A DNA stretch of 64,000 bases from Gammaproteobacteria bacterium UBA1119 (GCA_002313255.1 DCBA01000098.1:1-64000); one strand, 5' to 3'; shown: positions 8,892-18,165, counted from the first letter of the stretch. The notes: generated from the letters alone by a model not told the origin. Program-made: numbers and translations.

Positions 8892-10255
8892 TGGAAGCCA
8901 GCTTTTCGTTTGAACGAACAGAGACTATCGCTCGTGCAGTGACGACGACGCGACCATCGCTTACCTATTGGCAGGATGCATGGCGCAGGTTTAAAGCCAA
9001 TCCAAGATCGCTCATCTCTCTCTACATCATTGTAACGATCGGCCTTTTCACGCTGGTCGGGCCTTGGGTTTGGACGATCAATCCCATGCTACAGGATCTT
9101 GATCAAATCTCGGTGCCCCCCGGCGCGGATCGTCGTGCACGCGTCGTCGAACCCCATGTTCGCTGGGCAATCACTGAAACTCCATGGACAACGTCCACGA
9201 CACAACTCGCCGTGATCGGAGAGGCAACCACTCAGGCAGTTCGCCTTGCCTGGAACCCGGTCGCTGGGGCCAGCGGTTATCGTGTGTATAGGGATATCGC
9301 AGAACCGAATTCGCCCGATGCCCTAGGATTACCGCTTACGGACATCGTTAACGCCAAAATAACCGGTTTCGAAGATCGACTCGATCTGAAACCGCGAACC
9401 TATTTTTACTCCGTGGTTGCGCTGAGTTCGAAAGGCTTCGAGCTTAAGGAGCACGCAACCCTCGCGGTAGAAGTAACACGCGTGATCACGGTAAACGAAG
9501 CGATTGCACGCGGTCTTTCGGAACTTGACGAGTCATCATTAATCGGCGAAACGGTTTACCTTGACTTCCATCCGCTGGGGACCGATTACCTTGGACGCGA
9601 CATGTTAGCTCGACTCATGCATGGTGCTCGCGTATCGCTGTTCATCGGAGTCGTAGCACCGTTCATATACGTTTTAATCGGTATTTTATACGGCAGCATC
9701 GCTGGCTTTGTCGCCGGACGGTGGGACCAATTGCTGATGAGATTTGCCGACTTCGTGGTTGCGTTGCCGTTCCTCCTTTTCATGATTCTATTCAAAATAA
9801 TCTTTAATACTGAACCGGGTGAAAGCGGTATTTTCGCCATGTTGCTCGCAATGATTCTGCTCAGCTGGCCTGCAACGGCTCGCCTTGTACGTGGTCAGAT
9901 CCTTCAGATAAGGGAGGAGGCTTACATCGGCGCGTCACGCTTACTGGGCGCCGGATCCATGTATTTGATTCTAAGGCACATGATCCCCAACACCATGGGG
10001 GTAATACTCGTCACACTGACATTCGCCGTACCCGGGGCAATTTTTACCGAGGCGTTCTTGTCATTTATTGGCATGGGCGTCGCGCCTCCTAATCCATCTT
10101 GGGGAAGCATGTGCAACGAGGGCATCAAGACCATGCTAACAGCTCCCCACGAGCTCGTTTTTCCAGCCGTCTTCATTAGCCTTACCGTCTTGGTATTCAA
10201 TCTACTAGGTGACGGCTTGCGCGATGCGTTAGACACACGCATGCGTTCGGATTAG
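8891..10255 (+). CDS. oppC: Oligopeptide ABC transporter permease OppC with fibronectin-III-like insert
   Basis: Second permease subunit. Membrane span 1 is at about residues 40-61, and the core resumes at 227 with HPLGTDYLGRDMLARLMHGARVSL, the standard OppC sequence, followed by five spans and the coupling loop with EEAYIGASRLLGA. Between them sits about 165 residues instead of the usual 30-40; residues 114-196 read as a fibronectin type III-like beta sandwich (AVRLAWNPVAGASGYRVYRD, later RTYFYSVVALSSKG). Hence 454 residues against roughly 300 for ordinary OppC. The insert must face the periplasm, where it could contact the binding protein. An in-frame TTG three bases earlier exists, but the ATG overlapping the oppB stop is the better start. 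Confidence 0.9.
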   Translation: MEASFSFERTETIARAVTTTRPSLTYWQDAWRRFKANPRSLISLYIIVTIGLFTLVGPWVWTINPMLQDLDQISVPPGADRRARVVEPHVRWAITETPWTTSTTQLAVIGEATTQAVRLAWNPVAGASGYRVYRDIAEPNSPDALGLPLTDIVNAKITGFEDRLDLKPRTYFYSVVALSSKGFELKEHATLAVEVTRVITVNEAIARGLSELDESSLIGETVYLDFHPLGTDYLGRDMLARLMHGARVSLFIGVVAPFIYVLIGILYGSIAGFVAGRWDQLLMRFADFVVALPFLLFMILFKIIFNTEPGESGIFAMLLAMILLSWPATARLVRGQILQIREEAYIGASRLLGAGSMYLILRHMIPNTMGVILVTLTFAVPGAIFTEAFLSFIGMGVAPPNPSWGSMCNEGIKTMLTAPHELVFPAVFISLTVLVFNLLGDGLRDALDTRMRSD

Positions 10256-10258
10256 TCC

Positions 10259-11263
10259 ATGGCGCTCCTTGAAGTCAGCGATCTGCATGTCGAATTCGCG
10301 GTACAGGGGGGCTCGGTCCAAGCAGTACGTGGTGCGAGCTTTAGCGTCAATGAAGGAGAGACACTGGCGATAGTGGGCGAATCCGGTTGCGGGAAAACCG
10401 TCTCAGTACAAAGCGTCATGGGATTGATCCAAACGCCACCAGGTCGTATTACACGAGGAACCGCCAAACTTCGTGGGCAAGACATCCTCGGCGGGGTGGC
10501 CGCCGGCGGCCGAGAAATACGCGGGACCGACATCGCCATGATTTTCCAAGATCCAATGTCCTCACTAAACCCAACAATGACCGTCGGCGCACAAATAGCC
10601 GAACCCCTGATCGTGCATCGAGGTTACTCACATCGTCAGGCGATGCGACGCGCCCAGGAATTACTGGAGATGACGCTAATTCCTGACGCAGCTAGCCGCA
10701 TCAACGAGTATCCGTTCGAATTTTCAGGCGGAATGCTTCAACGGTCGATGATCGCCATGGCAATCGCCTGCGAACCATCTGTACTCATCGCAGACGAACC
10801 GACCACCGCGCTCGACGTCACGATTCAATCTCAAATTCTTGACCTAATGGTCGATCTTCAACGCACGAACAACATGGCAATAGTTTTGATTACGCACGAC
10901 CTAGGTGTTGTTGCGAGAATGGCAAATGACGTCGCCGTGATGTACGCAGGCGAGGTCGTTGAACGCGGGACAGTCGACGATATTTTTTATCGTTCCGCCC
11001 ATCCTTATACGCTGGGGCTCAAATCGGCGATGCCAACGAATCGGCAAGGGGCGGTACAAAAGCTTACGCCCATTGAAGGCGCGCCCCCCGATTTATTCGA
11101 TCCGCCACCTGGATGCGGCTACTACACCCGATGCCCATACGCCATGGAAGTATGCGAAGCAACGCCTCCTATTGTGTTTGACGTCGATCGTGCGCATCAA
11201 TCGCGTTGCTGGTTACACCATAAAGACTGTCTGCAACAAGTTACGCAGATTTATCGACCGTGA
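10259..11263 (+). CDS. oppD: Oligopeptide ABC transporter ATP-binding protein OppD
   Basis: Cytoplasmic ATPase of the importer, 334 residues. Walker A is GESGCGKT near residue 41, the Q-loop region is MIFQDPMSSLNP, the ABC signature is FSGGMLQRSMIA, Walker B is VLIADEPTTALD and the switch His lies in LITHDLGVV. The C-terminal extension with CGYYTRCPYAMEVC is the oligopeptide/dipeptide transporter domain, whose cysteines hold a 4Fe-4S cluster in some homologues. The ATG follows the oppC stop by three bases. Confidence 0.95.
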   Translation: MALLEVSDLHVEFAVQGGSVQAVRGASFSVNEGETLAIVGESGCGKTVSVQSVMGLIQTPPGRITRGTAKLRGQDILGGVAAGGREIRGTDIAMIFQDPMSSLNPTMTVGAQIAEPLIVHRGYSHRQAMRRAQELLEMTLIPDAASRINEYPFEFSGGMLQRSMIAMAIACEPSVLIADEPTTALDVTIQSQILDLMVDLQRTNNMAIVLITHDLGVVARMANDVAVMYAGEVVERGTVDDIFYRSAHPYTLGLKSAMPTNRQGAVQKLTPIEGAPPDLFDPPPGCGYYTRCPYAMEVCEATPPIVFDVDRAHQSRCWLHHKDCLQQVTQIYRP

Positions 11264-12225
11264 ATAAACCCTTAATCGATATTCGTAACTTGAGCAAACA
11301 CTTCGACCGAGGCCGCCATAAAATTCACGCCGTCGACGATGTCTCCCTATCCATCGAAGCAGGCGAGATCGTTGGTCTCGTCGGCGAAAGCGGCTCTGGA
11401 AAATCAACACTCGGTAGAACTCTCCTGGGACTCGACAGGAAAACGGCGGGTGAAATTTTCTATAAGGGTTCCAAGCTACCGGCCGTTTACCGAGCCAAAG
11501 ATTTTCGCCGATACGCACGATCCATGCAGATGATCTTCCAAGATCCCTATTCATCCCTAAATCCCAGGATGACTGCGGGCGAAATTATTGGCGAAGCATT
11601 GCGGTTACACAGCGATTTGAGTAAAGCGAACATAGCCAATCGAACAGAAGAGTGGTTGGTTAAAGTCGGGCTAAATATTGACCACTTGGGTCGATATCCC
11701 CATGAATTCTCCGGAGGACAACGGCAGCGAATCGGGATCGCGCGGGCGTTGATCCTCGAACCCGATTTCGTCGTTTGCGATGAGCCGATCTCCGCGCTCG
11801 ATGTGTCGGTTCAGGCGCAAATCGTGGACTTATTGGGGGAGTTGAAACGTTCCCTTGGTTTGACGCTACTCTTCATCGCTCATGATCTCTCGATGGTGCG
11901 TTACGTATCCGACCGCATGGCCGTGATGTATCTGGGATCTCTGGTCGAAATCGGCCGTTCAGACCGTGTCTTCTTCGACCCGAAACATCCGTATACGGAA
12001 CTTCTTATCGGTTCAAATCCCGAACCCGACCCCAGCCGAGAGCGTTCGCGGCAGAAAATGCACAGCATCGGCGAAATTCCATCCCAACTGGATATACCCG
12101 CAGGGTGTCGATTCGCTAATCGTTGTCCTCACGCGATGGCCGTTTGTCACGACGTGAACCCGGCGTTACGGATGGTCAGCCATGAGGATGACGAACGTTT
12201 GGTCGCTTGCCATCTCTACGAATAA
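11260..12225 (+). CDS. oppF: Oligopeptide ABC transporter ATP-binding protein OppF
   Basis: Second ATPase of the heterodimer, 321 residues. Walker A GESGSGKST, Q-loop MIFQDPYSSLNPR, signature FSGGQRQRIGIARAL and Walker B FVVCDEPISALD are all present, and the C-terminal CRFANRCPHAMAVC is again the Opp-specific extension. The GTG start overlaps the oppD TGA (GTGA), indicating translational coupling. It ends the plus-strand run; the next gene faces it across a 28-base gap with only a weak AT hairpin. Confidence 0.95.
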   Translation: MNKPLIDIRNLSKHFDRGRHKIHAVDDVSLSIEAGEIVGLVGESGSGKSTLGRTLLGLDRKTAGEIFYKGSKLPAVYRAKDFRRYARSMQMIFQDPYSSLNPRMTAGEIIGEALRLHSDLSKANIANRTEEWLVKVGLNIDHLGRYPHEFSGGQRQRIGIARALILEPDFVVCDEPISALDVSVQAQIVDLLGELKRSLGLTLLFIAHDLSMVRYVSDRMAVMYLGSLVEIGRSDRVFFDPKHPYTELLIGSNPEPDPSRERSRQKMHSIGEIPSQLDIPAGCRFANRCPHAMAVCHDVNPALRMVSHEDDERLVACHLYE

Positions 12226-12253
12226 TTAGCAAAACTAATCCGATCCCACAAAC

Positions 12254-13195
12254 TCAACGATTCACCACCGATACACGCAAGTCATGCGACCCATCGACTC
12301 GCGTAAATTCGTAGTAAAAATAGATTGCGCTCGGCCGCTCAAGGGCGAACACGTATCGAACGCAACCGTAAGGTGAACGCACCCAGGGTTCTTCCTGCTC
12401 CAGGCGCTCAAACCGGGTACCGTCGTCGCTCCAAGCCAAACCGCACCATTCTTCGTACGTGTCATAGAAAGTCCGGCCACCGTCGTACAACGCGAGCCAA
12501 CCGTTATCCGTGGAGATGACCGAGTTAATCCGCGCGCGTCGTCCATGCCATGTATCCGTACCCGGTGCCTCAAACGCCCACTCCAACTCAGGAAAATACA
12601 AGCCATCGTCCGAGCGACCCAATAACGTGGCGTCAAGAGGACTCGCAAAAACCTTTTCCGCCTTTCGAGGAAGGCGTTCGCGCGCTGGTCCCGCAAGATA
12701 TACCCACCAACTTCCATCGCGCAGATATACAACCGGATCTTTTAACGACCGGAAACCGAAATCGGAAGGTTGAAAGACCGTGCGTCGCCCTTGGACATTG
12801 AGGTTTTCCAGACTATTTCCCCTAACCAGGTCGATGCGCCAGTATCGAGCGCCGGCGACCTCGTAACTAATATAAAGCCGCCAATCACCGTCCGGCGAAC
12901 GAATGGGGTTGCCGACTTCGATCGACGACGCGGCGAATGCCTCCTTATCGGCAGTCCAAACCTCTTCGAAAATAATGCCATCGCTGCCGACGGCGACCGC
13001 GCAACGTCCGCCACGGCCGGTCTCCAATGGGGTACGCTCACGATAGAAAATAACAAACTGTTTGCTTGCTTGATCATAAAAGACCTTGTGCCCTCCTACC
13101 CAGTATCCGTATCCCTTCCCGGTGGGTTCTCTGACGACGTGTCCCATTTCTGGGTCAAACAACAAATCATCGAATTCACGCGGGTCGGGTAACAC
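12254..13195 (-). CDS. Five-bladed beta-propeller protein, glycoside-hydrolase-like, function unknown
   Basis: A 313-residue protein with no signal peptide. Repeating segments such as DQASKQFVIFYRER, SPDGDWRLYISYE, LKDPVVYLRDGSWWVYLAG and STDNGWLALYDGG have the pattern of propeller blades seen in glycoside hydrolase families 43, 62 and 130, and the WHGRRARINSV region lies where a substrate pocket would be. I cannot assign catalytic acids with confidence, so hydrolase activity is not claimed. The GTG at 13195 has a strong AAGGAG six bases upstream. It follows the NUDIX gene by 11 bases, so the two form an operon, which hints at handling of a nucleotide-sugar or sugar-phosphate-like compound (inference). 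Confidence 0.6.
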   Translation of the reverse strand: MLPDPREFDDLLFDPEMGHVVREPTGKGYGYWVGGHKVFYDQASKQFVIFYRERTPLETGRGGRCAVAVGSDGIIFEEVWTADKEAFAASSIEVGNPIRSPDGDWRLYISYEVAGARYWRIDLVRGNSLENLNVQGRRTVFQPSDFGFRSLKDPVVYLRDGSWWVYLAGPARERLPRKAEKVFASPLDATLLGRSDDGLYFPELEWAFEAPGTDTWHGRRARINSVISTDNGWLALYDGGRTFYDTYEEWCGLAWSDDGTRFERLEQEEPWVRSPYGCVRYVFALERPSAIYFYYEFTRVDGSHDLRVSVVNR

Positions 13196-13206
13196 TAGGA
13201 TCTCCT

Positions 13207-13749
13207 TTAACGCGCTATGGAACTAATTTTTTGGATCATACGCAGGATCGATTCTTCGCTGTTGTACTTCGGCACCTCATCTAACAGCACCCAACGAAGA
13301 TCAAGCGACTCACTACTTATCCGATATGCGTCGGACCCATTAATCTGCAGCGCAAAGCGCACGTCGTAGTGATAATGAACCGGCTCATCGCCACGGACCG
13401 GAATCTCGTGAATATCAAGATCAAACACTTCTTTCATGATAGGAATTACGTCGAGGCCAGATTCCTCCACCGCTTCGCGTTGGGCCACTCGTAATGGGTT
13501 GAAATCACCGTCGCAGTGTCCACCCAACTGTAACCACTTTCTTAGTTTCGCGTGCCGTGTAAGCAAAGTGTGAGTACGCGATTCATTCAGCACGAGGGAG
13601 GACGCCGTCACATGTCCATCGCACCAACAATTCCTTTCAAAACAACGCGGCTGAGCAACAACAAATGATTGGAACCTCTCAGTCGTCCTCTCCGTTGGAA
13701 ATCGACGCCCGTACGTGTGGAGCATAGCTAACAGTTTGTTTCGGTTCAT
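13207..13749 (-). CDS. NUDIX hydrolase
   Basis: Hydrolase of a nucleoside diphosphate linked to another moiety. In the 180-residue form, residues 77-99 carry the NUDIX box (G77 through REAVEESGL at 91-99) with the metal-binding glutamates E95 and E96; the first box Glu is Phe83, a change often seen in the subfamily with a GGHCDGD entry. A longer reading up to 13884 would overlap the divergent ABM gene completely and lacks homology, so an internal ATG is used; the ATG at 13770 is the alternative. No clear ribosome-binding site is seen before either. Its partner in the operon is the propeller protein. Confidence 0.8.
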   Translation of the reverse strand: MNRNKLLAMLHTYGRRFPTERTTERFQSFVVAQPRCFERNCWCDGHVTASSLVLNESRTHTLLTRHAKLRKWLQLGGHCDGDFNPLRVAQREAVEESGLDVIPIMKEVFDLDIHEIPVRGDEPVHYHYDVRFALQINGSDAYRISSESLDLRWVLLDEVPKYNSEESILRMIQKISSIAR

Positions 13750-13789
13750 GAGATAGGTATTCTGCCCCATCGTTTGGAAGGAAGAACAT

Positions 13790-14071
13790 ATGATTGCGTT
13801 ATTAGCGAGACTCAATGTCGCCGAAGGTAAGGAATCCGAGTTCGAAACAGTAATGCTAGAGCTAGCGGAGCAAGTACGGGCCAATGAACCGGGTAATCAA
13901 CTGTATACGCTAGTCAAAGATGACGATGGCTACGCGGTGATGGAACTGTATTCCGATGAAGAAGCCCTTGCCGCGCACGGTTCGAGCGATCACTTCAAAG
14001 CTGCAGGAGCCAAGTTCGCGGGTCTGATGGCCGGCCGGCCCGACATCAAGCGTTTTGAGGTCGTTGGCTGA
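13790..14071 (+). CDS. Small antibiotic-biosynthesis-monooxygenase (ABM) domain protein
   Basis: A 93-residue alpha/beta barrel protein of the ABM/YgiN superfamily. Seen: MIALLARLNVAEGKESEFE at the start, a conserved Asn/His region (NEPGNQLYTLVKD) and the SDHFKAAGAKFAGLM helix. Members include heme-degrading and quinol monooxygenases and many stress-related dimers without cofactor. The ATG has AAGGAAG at proper spacing. It is transcribed away from the NUDIX gene from a gap of only 40 bases. A second, more distant ABM protein is at 61.4 kb. Confidence 0.8.
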   Translation: MIALLARLNVAEGKESEFETVMLELAEQVRANEPGNQLYTLVKDDDGYAVMELYSDEEALAAHGSSDHFKAAGAKFAGLMAGRPDIKRFEVVG

Positions 14072-14087
14072 ACCCAGAAAACCATCA

Positions 14088-15125
14088 TCAACGGAGAAAA
14101 ACGCTCGTGTGAACGAGCGTTTCGCCAGTGCGGTCGCGGAGGCTAAGATGGGCTTGCTTCTTAACCGTGTCTATCTCTATCACGCCGAAATTGCTGACCC
14201 GGACATTGTCGTGACCCACCCGATAACCGTTCACCTCTCCTTTACCAAAACCTGAACGGGCACTAAGTGGACTCGAGGTAATGTCGTACAAAGGATAGTC
14301 GAGCCCGAAATCGCCATCCCCGGGAAGTTTGGATATTTCGCCCAGATGTCGATCCCCGGACACAAGAAAAACGTTACGTGCACCGGACCTAGCGATCATG
14401 CGAAAGAGGCGCGCGCGCTCTTTTGGAAATACGCCCCAGCGCTCCCAACAATGCTCGTCGGAGACGACTTGAACGCTAGAAGCTATAATACGCACGTCGG
14501 CCGACTCCCGTAAGCGCTCCTTCAACCACTGCCACTGCGCACGTCCTAAGATTGTCGCTTCGTCAGCCAGGTTAATTCCATAGTTACGGACCGGACAACG
14601 ATCATTCAGTGGGTCTGGGGTTAGCGCGGAGCGGAAGTAACGCGTGTCCAGTAGTAGAACCTGTATTCGCAATCCATCTTTGCTGAGCCACCGTTCCGCA
14701 TAAATTCCAGGAGTCTGACGCTCGGGCCGATCTGACGGGACGCGCCAAAAATCAAAAAAAACTTGTTGCGAAACGTCCTTTAGCGTGAATTCCTTACCAC
14801 CATCGTTCAAACCGTAGTCGTGATCATCCCATGTGGCATAGATTGGAACGACATCACGAAGTCGCTGGAATGCAGGGGTCGCCTCCAGTTTCGCGTATTC
14901 AGTTTCCAAGCCCTCCCGGCTAGGGCTGGATCGAAATTCGGGTGAATCAGCATAGACATTGTCTCCAATCATCAACAACGCGTCGGGCTGAGCCTGGTAA
15001 AGCGCATTCCAGATCGGATGATCGGGCTGGCCGGCGTCCGCACAGGAACCAAATGCGACCCGCACCGTATCCGCATGCAGCGCGGTAGCGTTGAATCCGA
15101 CCATAAATAGCGCTATCCAACGCAC
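14088..15125 (-). CDS. PhoD-like metallophosphatase (alkaline phosphatase D family)
   Basis: Secreted phosphoesterase, 345 residues, with an N-terminal signal peptide ending near ALHA. The metallophosphoesterase core is visible: FGSCAD after the signal, DALLMIGDNVYAD, TWDDHDYGLND, then SSVQVVSDEHCWERWG and the late VSGDRHLGEI. These supply the metal-binding Asp, Asn and His residues of PhoD-type enzymes that hydrolyse phosphodi- and monoesters. It starts at a GTG four bases after the cobT stop, so it is probably the last gene of the cobS-cobT transcript, an unusual partner. A later ATG would remove the signal peptide. Confidence 0.87.
   Translation of the reverse strand: MRWIALFMVGFNATALHADTVRVAFGSCADAGQPDHPIWNALYQAQPDALLMIGDNVYADSPEFRSSPSREGLETEYAKLEATPAFQRLRDVVPIYATWDDHDYGLNDGGKEFTLKDVSQQVFFDFWRVPSDRPERQTPGIYAERWLSKDGLRIQVLLLDTRYFRSALTPDPLNDRCPVRNYGINLADEATILGRAQWQWLKERLRESADVRIIASSVQVVSDEHCWERWGVFPKERARLFRMIARSGARNVFLVSGDRHLGEISKLPGDGDFGLDYPLYDITSSPLSARSGFGKGEVNGYRVGHDNVRVSNFGVIEIDTVKKQAHLSLRDRTGETLVHTSVFLR
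14091..14122 (-). terminator. Rho-independent terminator overlapping the 3' end of phoD
   Basis: Bases 14099-14108 and 14113-14122 are perfect 10-base complements around a four-base loop. Read on the minus strand the stem is followed by a T-rich tract (complement of GAGAAAA at 14094-14100), so it fits a terminator of the cobS-cobT-phoD transcript. The hairpin lies inside the last twelve codons of phoD. For the plus-strand ABM gene the same stem comes 27 bases after the stop but lacks a T-run. Confidence 0.7.
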
Positions 15126-15129
15126 CGGT

Positions 15130-16941
15130 CTATGTCGTCACATCAAAAAGAGCAGCCAGCTGCTCCGTAATCGCGCCGCCAAGTTGCTCCGCATCTGTGA
15201 TCGTGACCGCTCGTCCGTAGTGGTGAGTTACGTCGTGTCCGATACCAATAGCAATGAGTTCGACCTCTGACTGACTTTCGATCACATCAATCGCGTACTT
15301 CAGATGTTGCTCGAGATAACTACTTGGATTCACCAGTAACGTGGAGTTATCGACCGGTAGACCATCCGAAATCACCATCAGAACCTTGCGTTCTTCCGTT
15401 CGCGTGACGAGACGGTTGTGTGCCCAGATAAGGGCCTCTCCGTCGATATTTTCCTTTAACAATTCCTCGCGCATCATAAGGCCTAGGTTACGTCGAGACC
15501 GCCGCCAAGAATCGTCAGCCCCTTTGTAAATGATATGCCGGAGATCATTTAGTCGTCCAGGATTCGAGGGTTTCCCAGCAGTAATCCACTCTTCTCTGGA
15601 TTGTCCACCACGCCATGCGCGCGTGGTAAATCCCAAAATCTCTACGCCCACAGAACATCGCTCTAGGGTCCTGCCGAGAATGTCAGCACACATGGCAGCA
15701 ATGGTGATCGAACGACCACGCATTGACCCCGAACTATCAATCAACATCGTGACGACGGTATCGCGAAATTTCATCTCCCGTTCTTGCTTGAACGCGAGCG
15801 GGTTGAGAGGATCAACGACCACCTGCGCGAGTCTGCCGGCGTCAAGAAGGCCTTCCTCCAAGTCGAACTCCCAAGTTCGATTTTGTTTTGCCAACAATCG
15901 CCGTTGAAGGCGATTCGCGAGCTTCGACGTTGTGTGTTGGAGTGGGATCAGCTGCTGGTCAAGTAGCGCTCGGAGCCGTGCTAGTTCTTCGCTTTCGCAA
16001 AGATCCTCCGCTTTTACAACTTCATCGAATTCCTGGGTAAACGAGGCGTAGTTGACGTCTACCCTTATTCGACCCGACTCGTCTAGCGAGAAATTTGGTG
16101 ATTCATCCGGGTCCGCTTCAGCCCCGAGATCGTTCATGTCCATATCGGCATCCATCTCGACGACCGTGGACTCACCGTCAGCGTCTTCTTCCGCCATCGC
16201 ATCATCGTCAAGCACCACGTCCTCGGGCGCGTACTCGGCGTCCGGATCCTGGTTCTCGTCGATATTTTCTGTATCTTGATCGTTGTCTTCGAGTTCGGAA
16301 GGATCCTCAAGCTCCGAAGCCAGGCCCAAGTCAACCATAATGTTTCGACAACGATCGGCAAAAGAGATCTGATCATGCAGGCAGTCGCGGAGCGACTCGA
16401 TATCGTCCCCGGCCCGCTCCTCGATGTAATCACGCCAGAAACGAACCACGTTTTCTGCCGAAGCAGGCAACTGTCGACCGGTCAATCGCTGCCGCACCAG
16501 GAGACCGACCGCGATACCAAGAGGCGCTTCGCCCTCGGCTGTGATTAAGTCAAACGCCTGCTGCTTACACAGCGCGTCGAGGTTGGCATCTAAGTTTCGT
16601 GCAACTCCCTCCATCCGCAACGTCCCAATCGACGCGATACGTGCGTCTTCGACCCACTCGAACAACTCCTGAGCCGGCCCGGCTTTGGGCGTGCGGGTGC
16701 GATGGGCGACAGTGTCGTGATATCGAAGTTTGAGCGCTACTTCGTCACCCATTCCACGTATCGCGTTAAGTTCTTGTTCGGAACACCCAACCGTGGGCAG
16801 GGGTACCTCAACCGAATGACCACGGACCGTAACGGCTCCCTTACCGAAGGTGACCTCGAGCTCATCGTTTTCTGCAAGCGCACGCATGGTCGCGACGGTC
16901 GCCCGTTTGAACGGCTCAAGCAGGTGATCTTCTTCGCTCAT
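15130..16941 (-). CDS. cobT: Cobaltochelatase subunit CobT
   Basis: VWA-domain subunit of the aerobic ATP-dependent cobalt chelatase that inserts Co(II) into hydrogenobyrinic acid a,c-diamide in B12 synthesis. The 603-residue form has an N-terminal helical domain, a very acidic linker at about 210-280 and a C-terminal VWA domain with MIDAS DSSGS at 402-406. A longer reading would begin inside cobS at 17046; the ATG at 16941, ten bases after the cobS stop, opens the conserved N-terminus. The large subunit CobN is not in this window. The CobS/CobT pair is structurally parallel to the MoxR/VWA pair at 3.8-6.2 kb. Confidence 0.93.
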   Translation of the reverse strand: MSEEDHLLEPFKRATVATMRALAENDELEVTFGKGAVTVRGHSVEVPLPTVGCSEQELNAIRGMGDEVALKLRYHDTVAHRTRTPKAGPAQELFEWVEDARIASIGTLRMEGVARNLDANLDALCKQQAFDLITAEGEAPLGIAVGLLVRQRLTGRQLPASAENVVRFWRDYIEERAGDDIESLRDCLHDQISFADRCRNIMVDLGLASELEDPSELEDNDQDTENIDENQDPDAEYAPEDVVLDDDAMAEEDADGESTVVEMDADMDMNDLGAEADPDESPNFSLDESGRIRVDVNYASFTQEFDEVVKAEDLCESEELARLRALLDQQLIPLQHTTSKLANRLQRRLLAKQNRTWEFDLEEGLLDAGRLAQVVVDPLNPLAFKQEREMKFRDTVVTMLIDSSGSMRGRSITIAAMCADILGRTLERCSVGVEILGFTTRAWRGGQSREEWITAGKPSNPGRLNDLRHIIYKGADDSWRRSRRNLGLMMREELLKENIDGEALIWAHNRLVTRTEERKVLMVISDGLPVDNSTLLVNPSSYLEQHLKYAIDVIESQSEVELIAIGIGHDVTHHYGRAVTITDAEQLGGAITEQLAALFDVTT

Positions 16942-16951
16942 GGAACCGGAT

Positions 16952-17950
16952 CTATTCTGGTAGCGTGATGCCCTTGCTGGCATCGCCCAAGTCGTCGCCC
17001 ATACATCGCTGGTAGTACTCAGCAATGATAGGCCGCTCAAGTTCATCGCATTTGTTCAGGAACGTAACGCGAAAACCGAACCCGACGTCACTAAATATCT
17101 CTGCGTTCTCCGCCCAGTTGAGCACAGTACGTGGCGACATCACGATAGAAATGTCCCCGTTGATAAAACCCTTTCTGGTCAAGTCAGCCACACTGACCAT
17201 ACTTGAAATGGTTTGCCGCCCGTCCACATTGGCTTGCCAGCCCTTTGCTTTGCCATAAACAATTTCCACTTCCATATCATGCGGCAAGTAATTTAGCGTC
17301 GTAACGATGTTCCAGCGATCCATTTGACCCTGGTTGATTTGTTGCGTTCCGTGATAGAGACCCGTGGTGTCGCCAAGCCCTACCGTATTCGTCGTCGAAA
17401 AAAGTCGAAAATATGGATGAGGCGTGATGACTCGGTTCTGGTCCAATAAGGTGAGTTTTCCTTCAACTTCAAGAACCCGCTGAATAACAAACATGACGTC
17501 CGGACGTCCTGCATCGTATTCATCAAAAACCAGTGCGGTCGCATGCTGCAAAGCCCAAGGTAAAATACCTTCGCGGAAAGCTGTAATTTGTTTGCCATCT
17601 TCTATCACGATGGCGTCTTTCCCGATCAAATCAATGCGACTGATATGGCTATCCAGATTGACTCTAATACACGGCCAATTTAGATGTGCAGCTACTTGTT
17701 CGATATGAGTTGATTTCCCCGTGCCATGATACCCCTGGATCATGGTCCGTCGGTTGTGAGTAAACCCAGCAAGAATTGCGAGCGTCGTATCAGGGTCAAA
17801 AACGTAGTCCTCGTCGATCAACGGAACGTGTTCGCTACGTTCACCGAAGGCCGGCACGGAAAAGTCTTGATCGATTCCGAACGCCTCACGGACATTTACG
17901 GACGCGTCCAGCGTCATATCAGGCGACAGCCCAGCGTCGGGAATATTCAT
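16952..17950 (-). CDS. cobS: Cobaltochelatase subunit CobS (AAA+ ATPase)
   Basis: AAA+ motor of the cobalt chelatase; forms hexameric rings with CobT. The 332 residues show Walker [10 protein letters not shown], Walker [16 protein letters not shown] and sensor [12 protein letters not shown], with DLIGKDAIV typical of CobS. Three in-frame starts exist; the ATG at 17950 has GAAGG seven bases upstream, while 17968 and 17980 lack a good site. The gene starts the minus-strand cobS-cobT-phoD operon. No cobalamin riboswitch motif was recognised in the 215 bases before it. Confidence 0.94.
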   Translation of the reverse strand: MNIPDAGLSPDMTLDASVNVREAFGIDQDFSVPAFGERSEHVPLIDEDYVFDPDTTLAILAGFTHNRRTMIQGYHGTGKSTHIEQVAAHLNWPCIRVNLDSHISRIDLIGKDAIVIEDGKQITAFREGILPWALQHATALVFDEYDAGRPDVMFVIQRVLEVEGKLTLLDQNRVITPHPYFRLFSTTNTVGLGDTTGLYHGTQQINQGQMDRWNIVTTLNYLPHDMEVEIVYGKAKGWQANVDGRQTISSMVSVADLTRKGFINGDISIVMSPRTVLNWAENAEIFSDVGFGFRVTFLNKCDELERPIIAEYYQRCMGDDLGDASKGITLPE

Positions 17951-18071
17951 AACTACACCTTCAGTCATCCACAGGCACACGGTCCATTGATTCGGGCCAT
18001 GACGTCCAACCAGCGAAGCGAACTATTTAACCTTGATTCGCCCATCTTTCCCAGTGCAAATTAGATGGGTC

Positions 18072-18090
18072 CCGAGCGCTCAATGCTCGG
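18072..18090. other. Short GC hairpin in the cobS upstream gap
   Basis: CCGAGC at 18072-18077 pairs with GCTCGG at 18085-18090 around a seven-base loop. There is no T-run on either side. The gap from 17951 to 18165 otherwise holds nothing I can name. It lies 120 bases upstream of the cobS start. Confidence 0.2.
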
Positions 18091-18165
18091 CCGTTAAGTT
18101 AATGGGCGACACCAACAGAACTACAAAAAACCAGATGAGGACACGATTCGATATCCAATATCGAC

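Noticed and set aside
12225..12240. ATTAG-CTAAT hairpin between oppF and the propeller gene as a terminator
   Set aside because: Five AT-rich base pairs with no T-run; too weak.
16052..16340. Ser- or Arg-rich frames opposite the acidic linker of cobT
   Set aside because: They arise from the repetitive Asp/Glu codons of the real gene read in reverse.
17951..18165. Cobalamin riboswitch before cobS
   Set aside because: No B12-box-like sequence was recognised in the gap; the only structure is a six-base hairpin.
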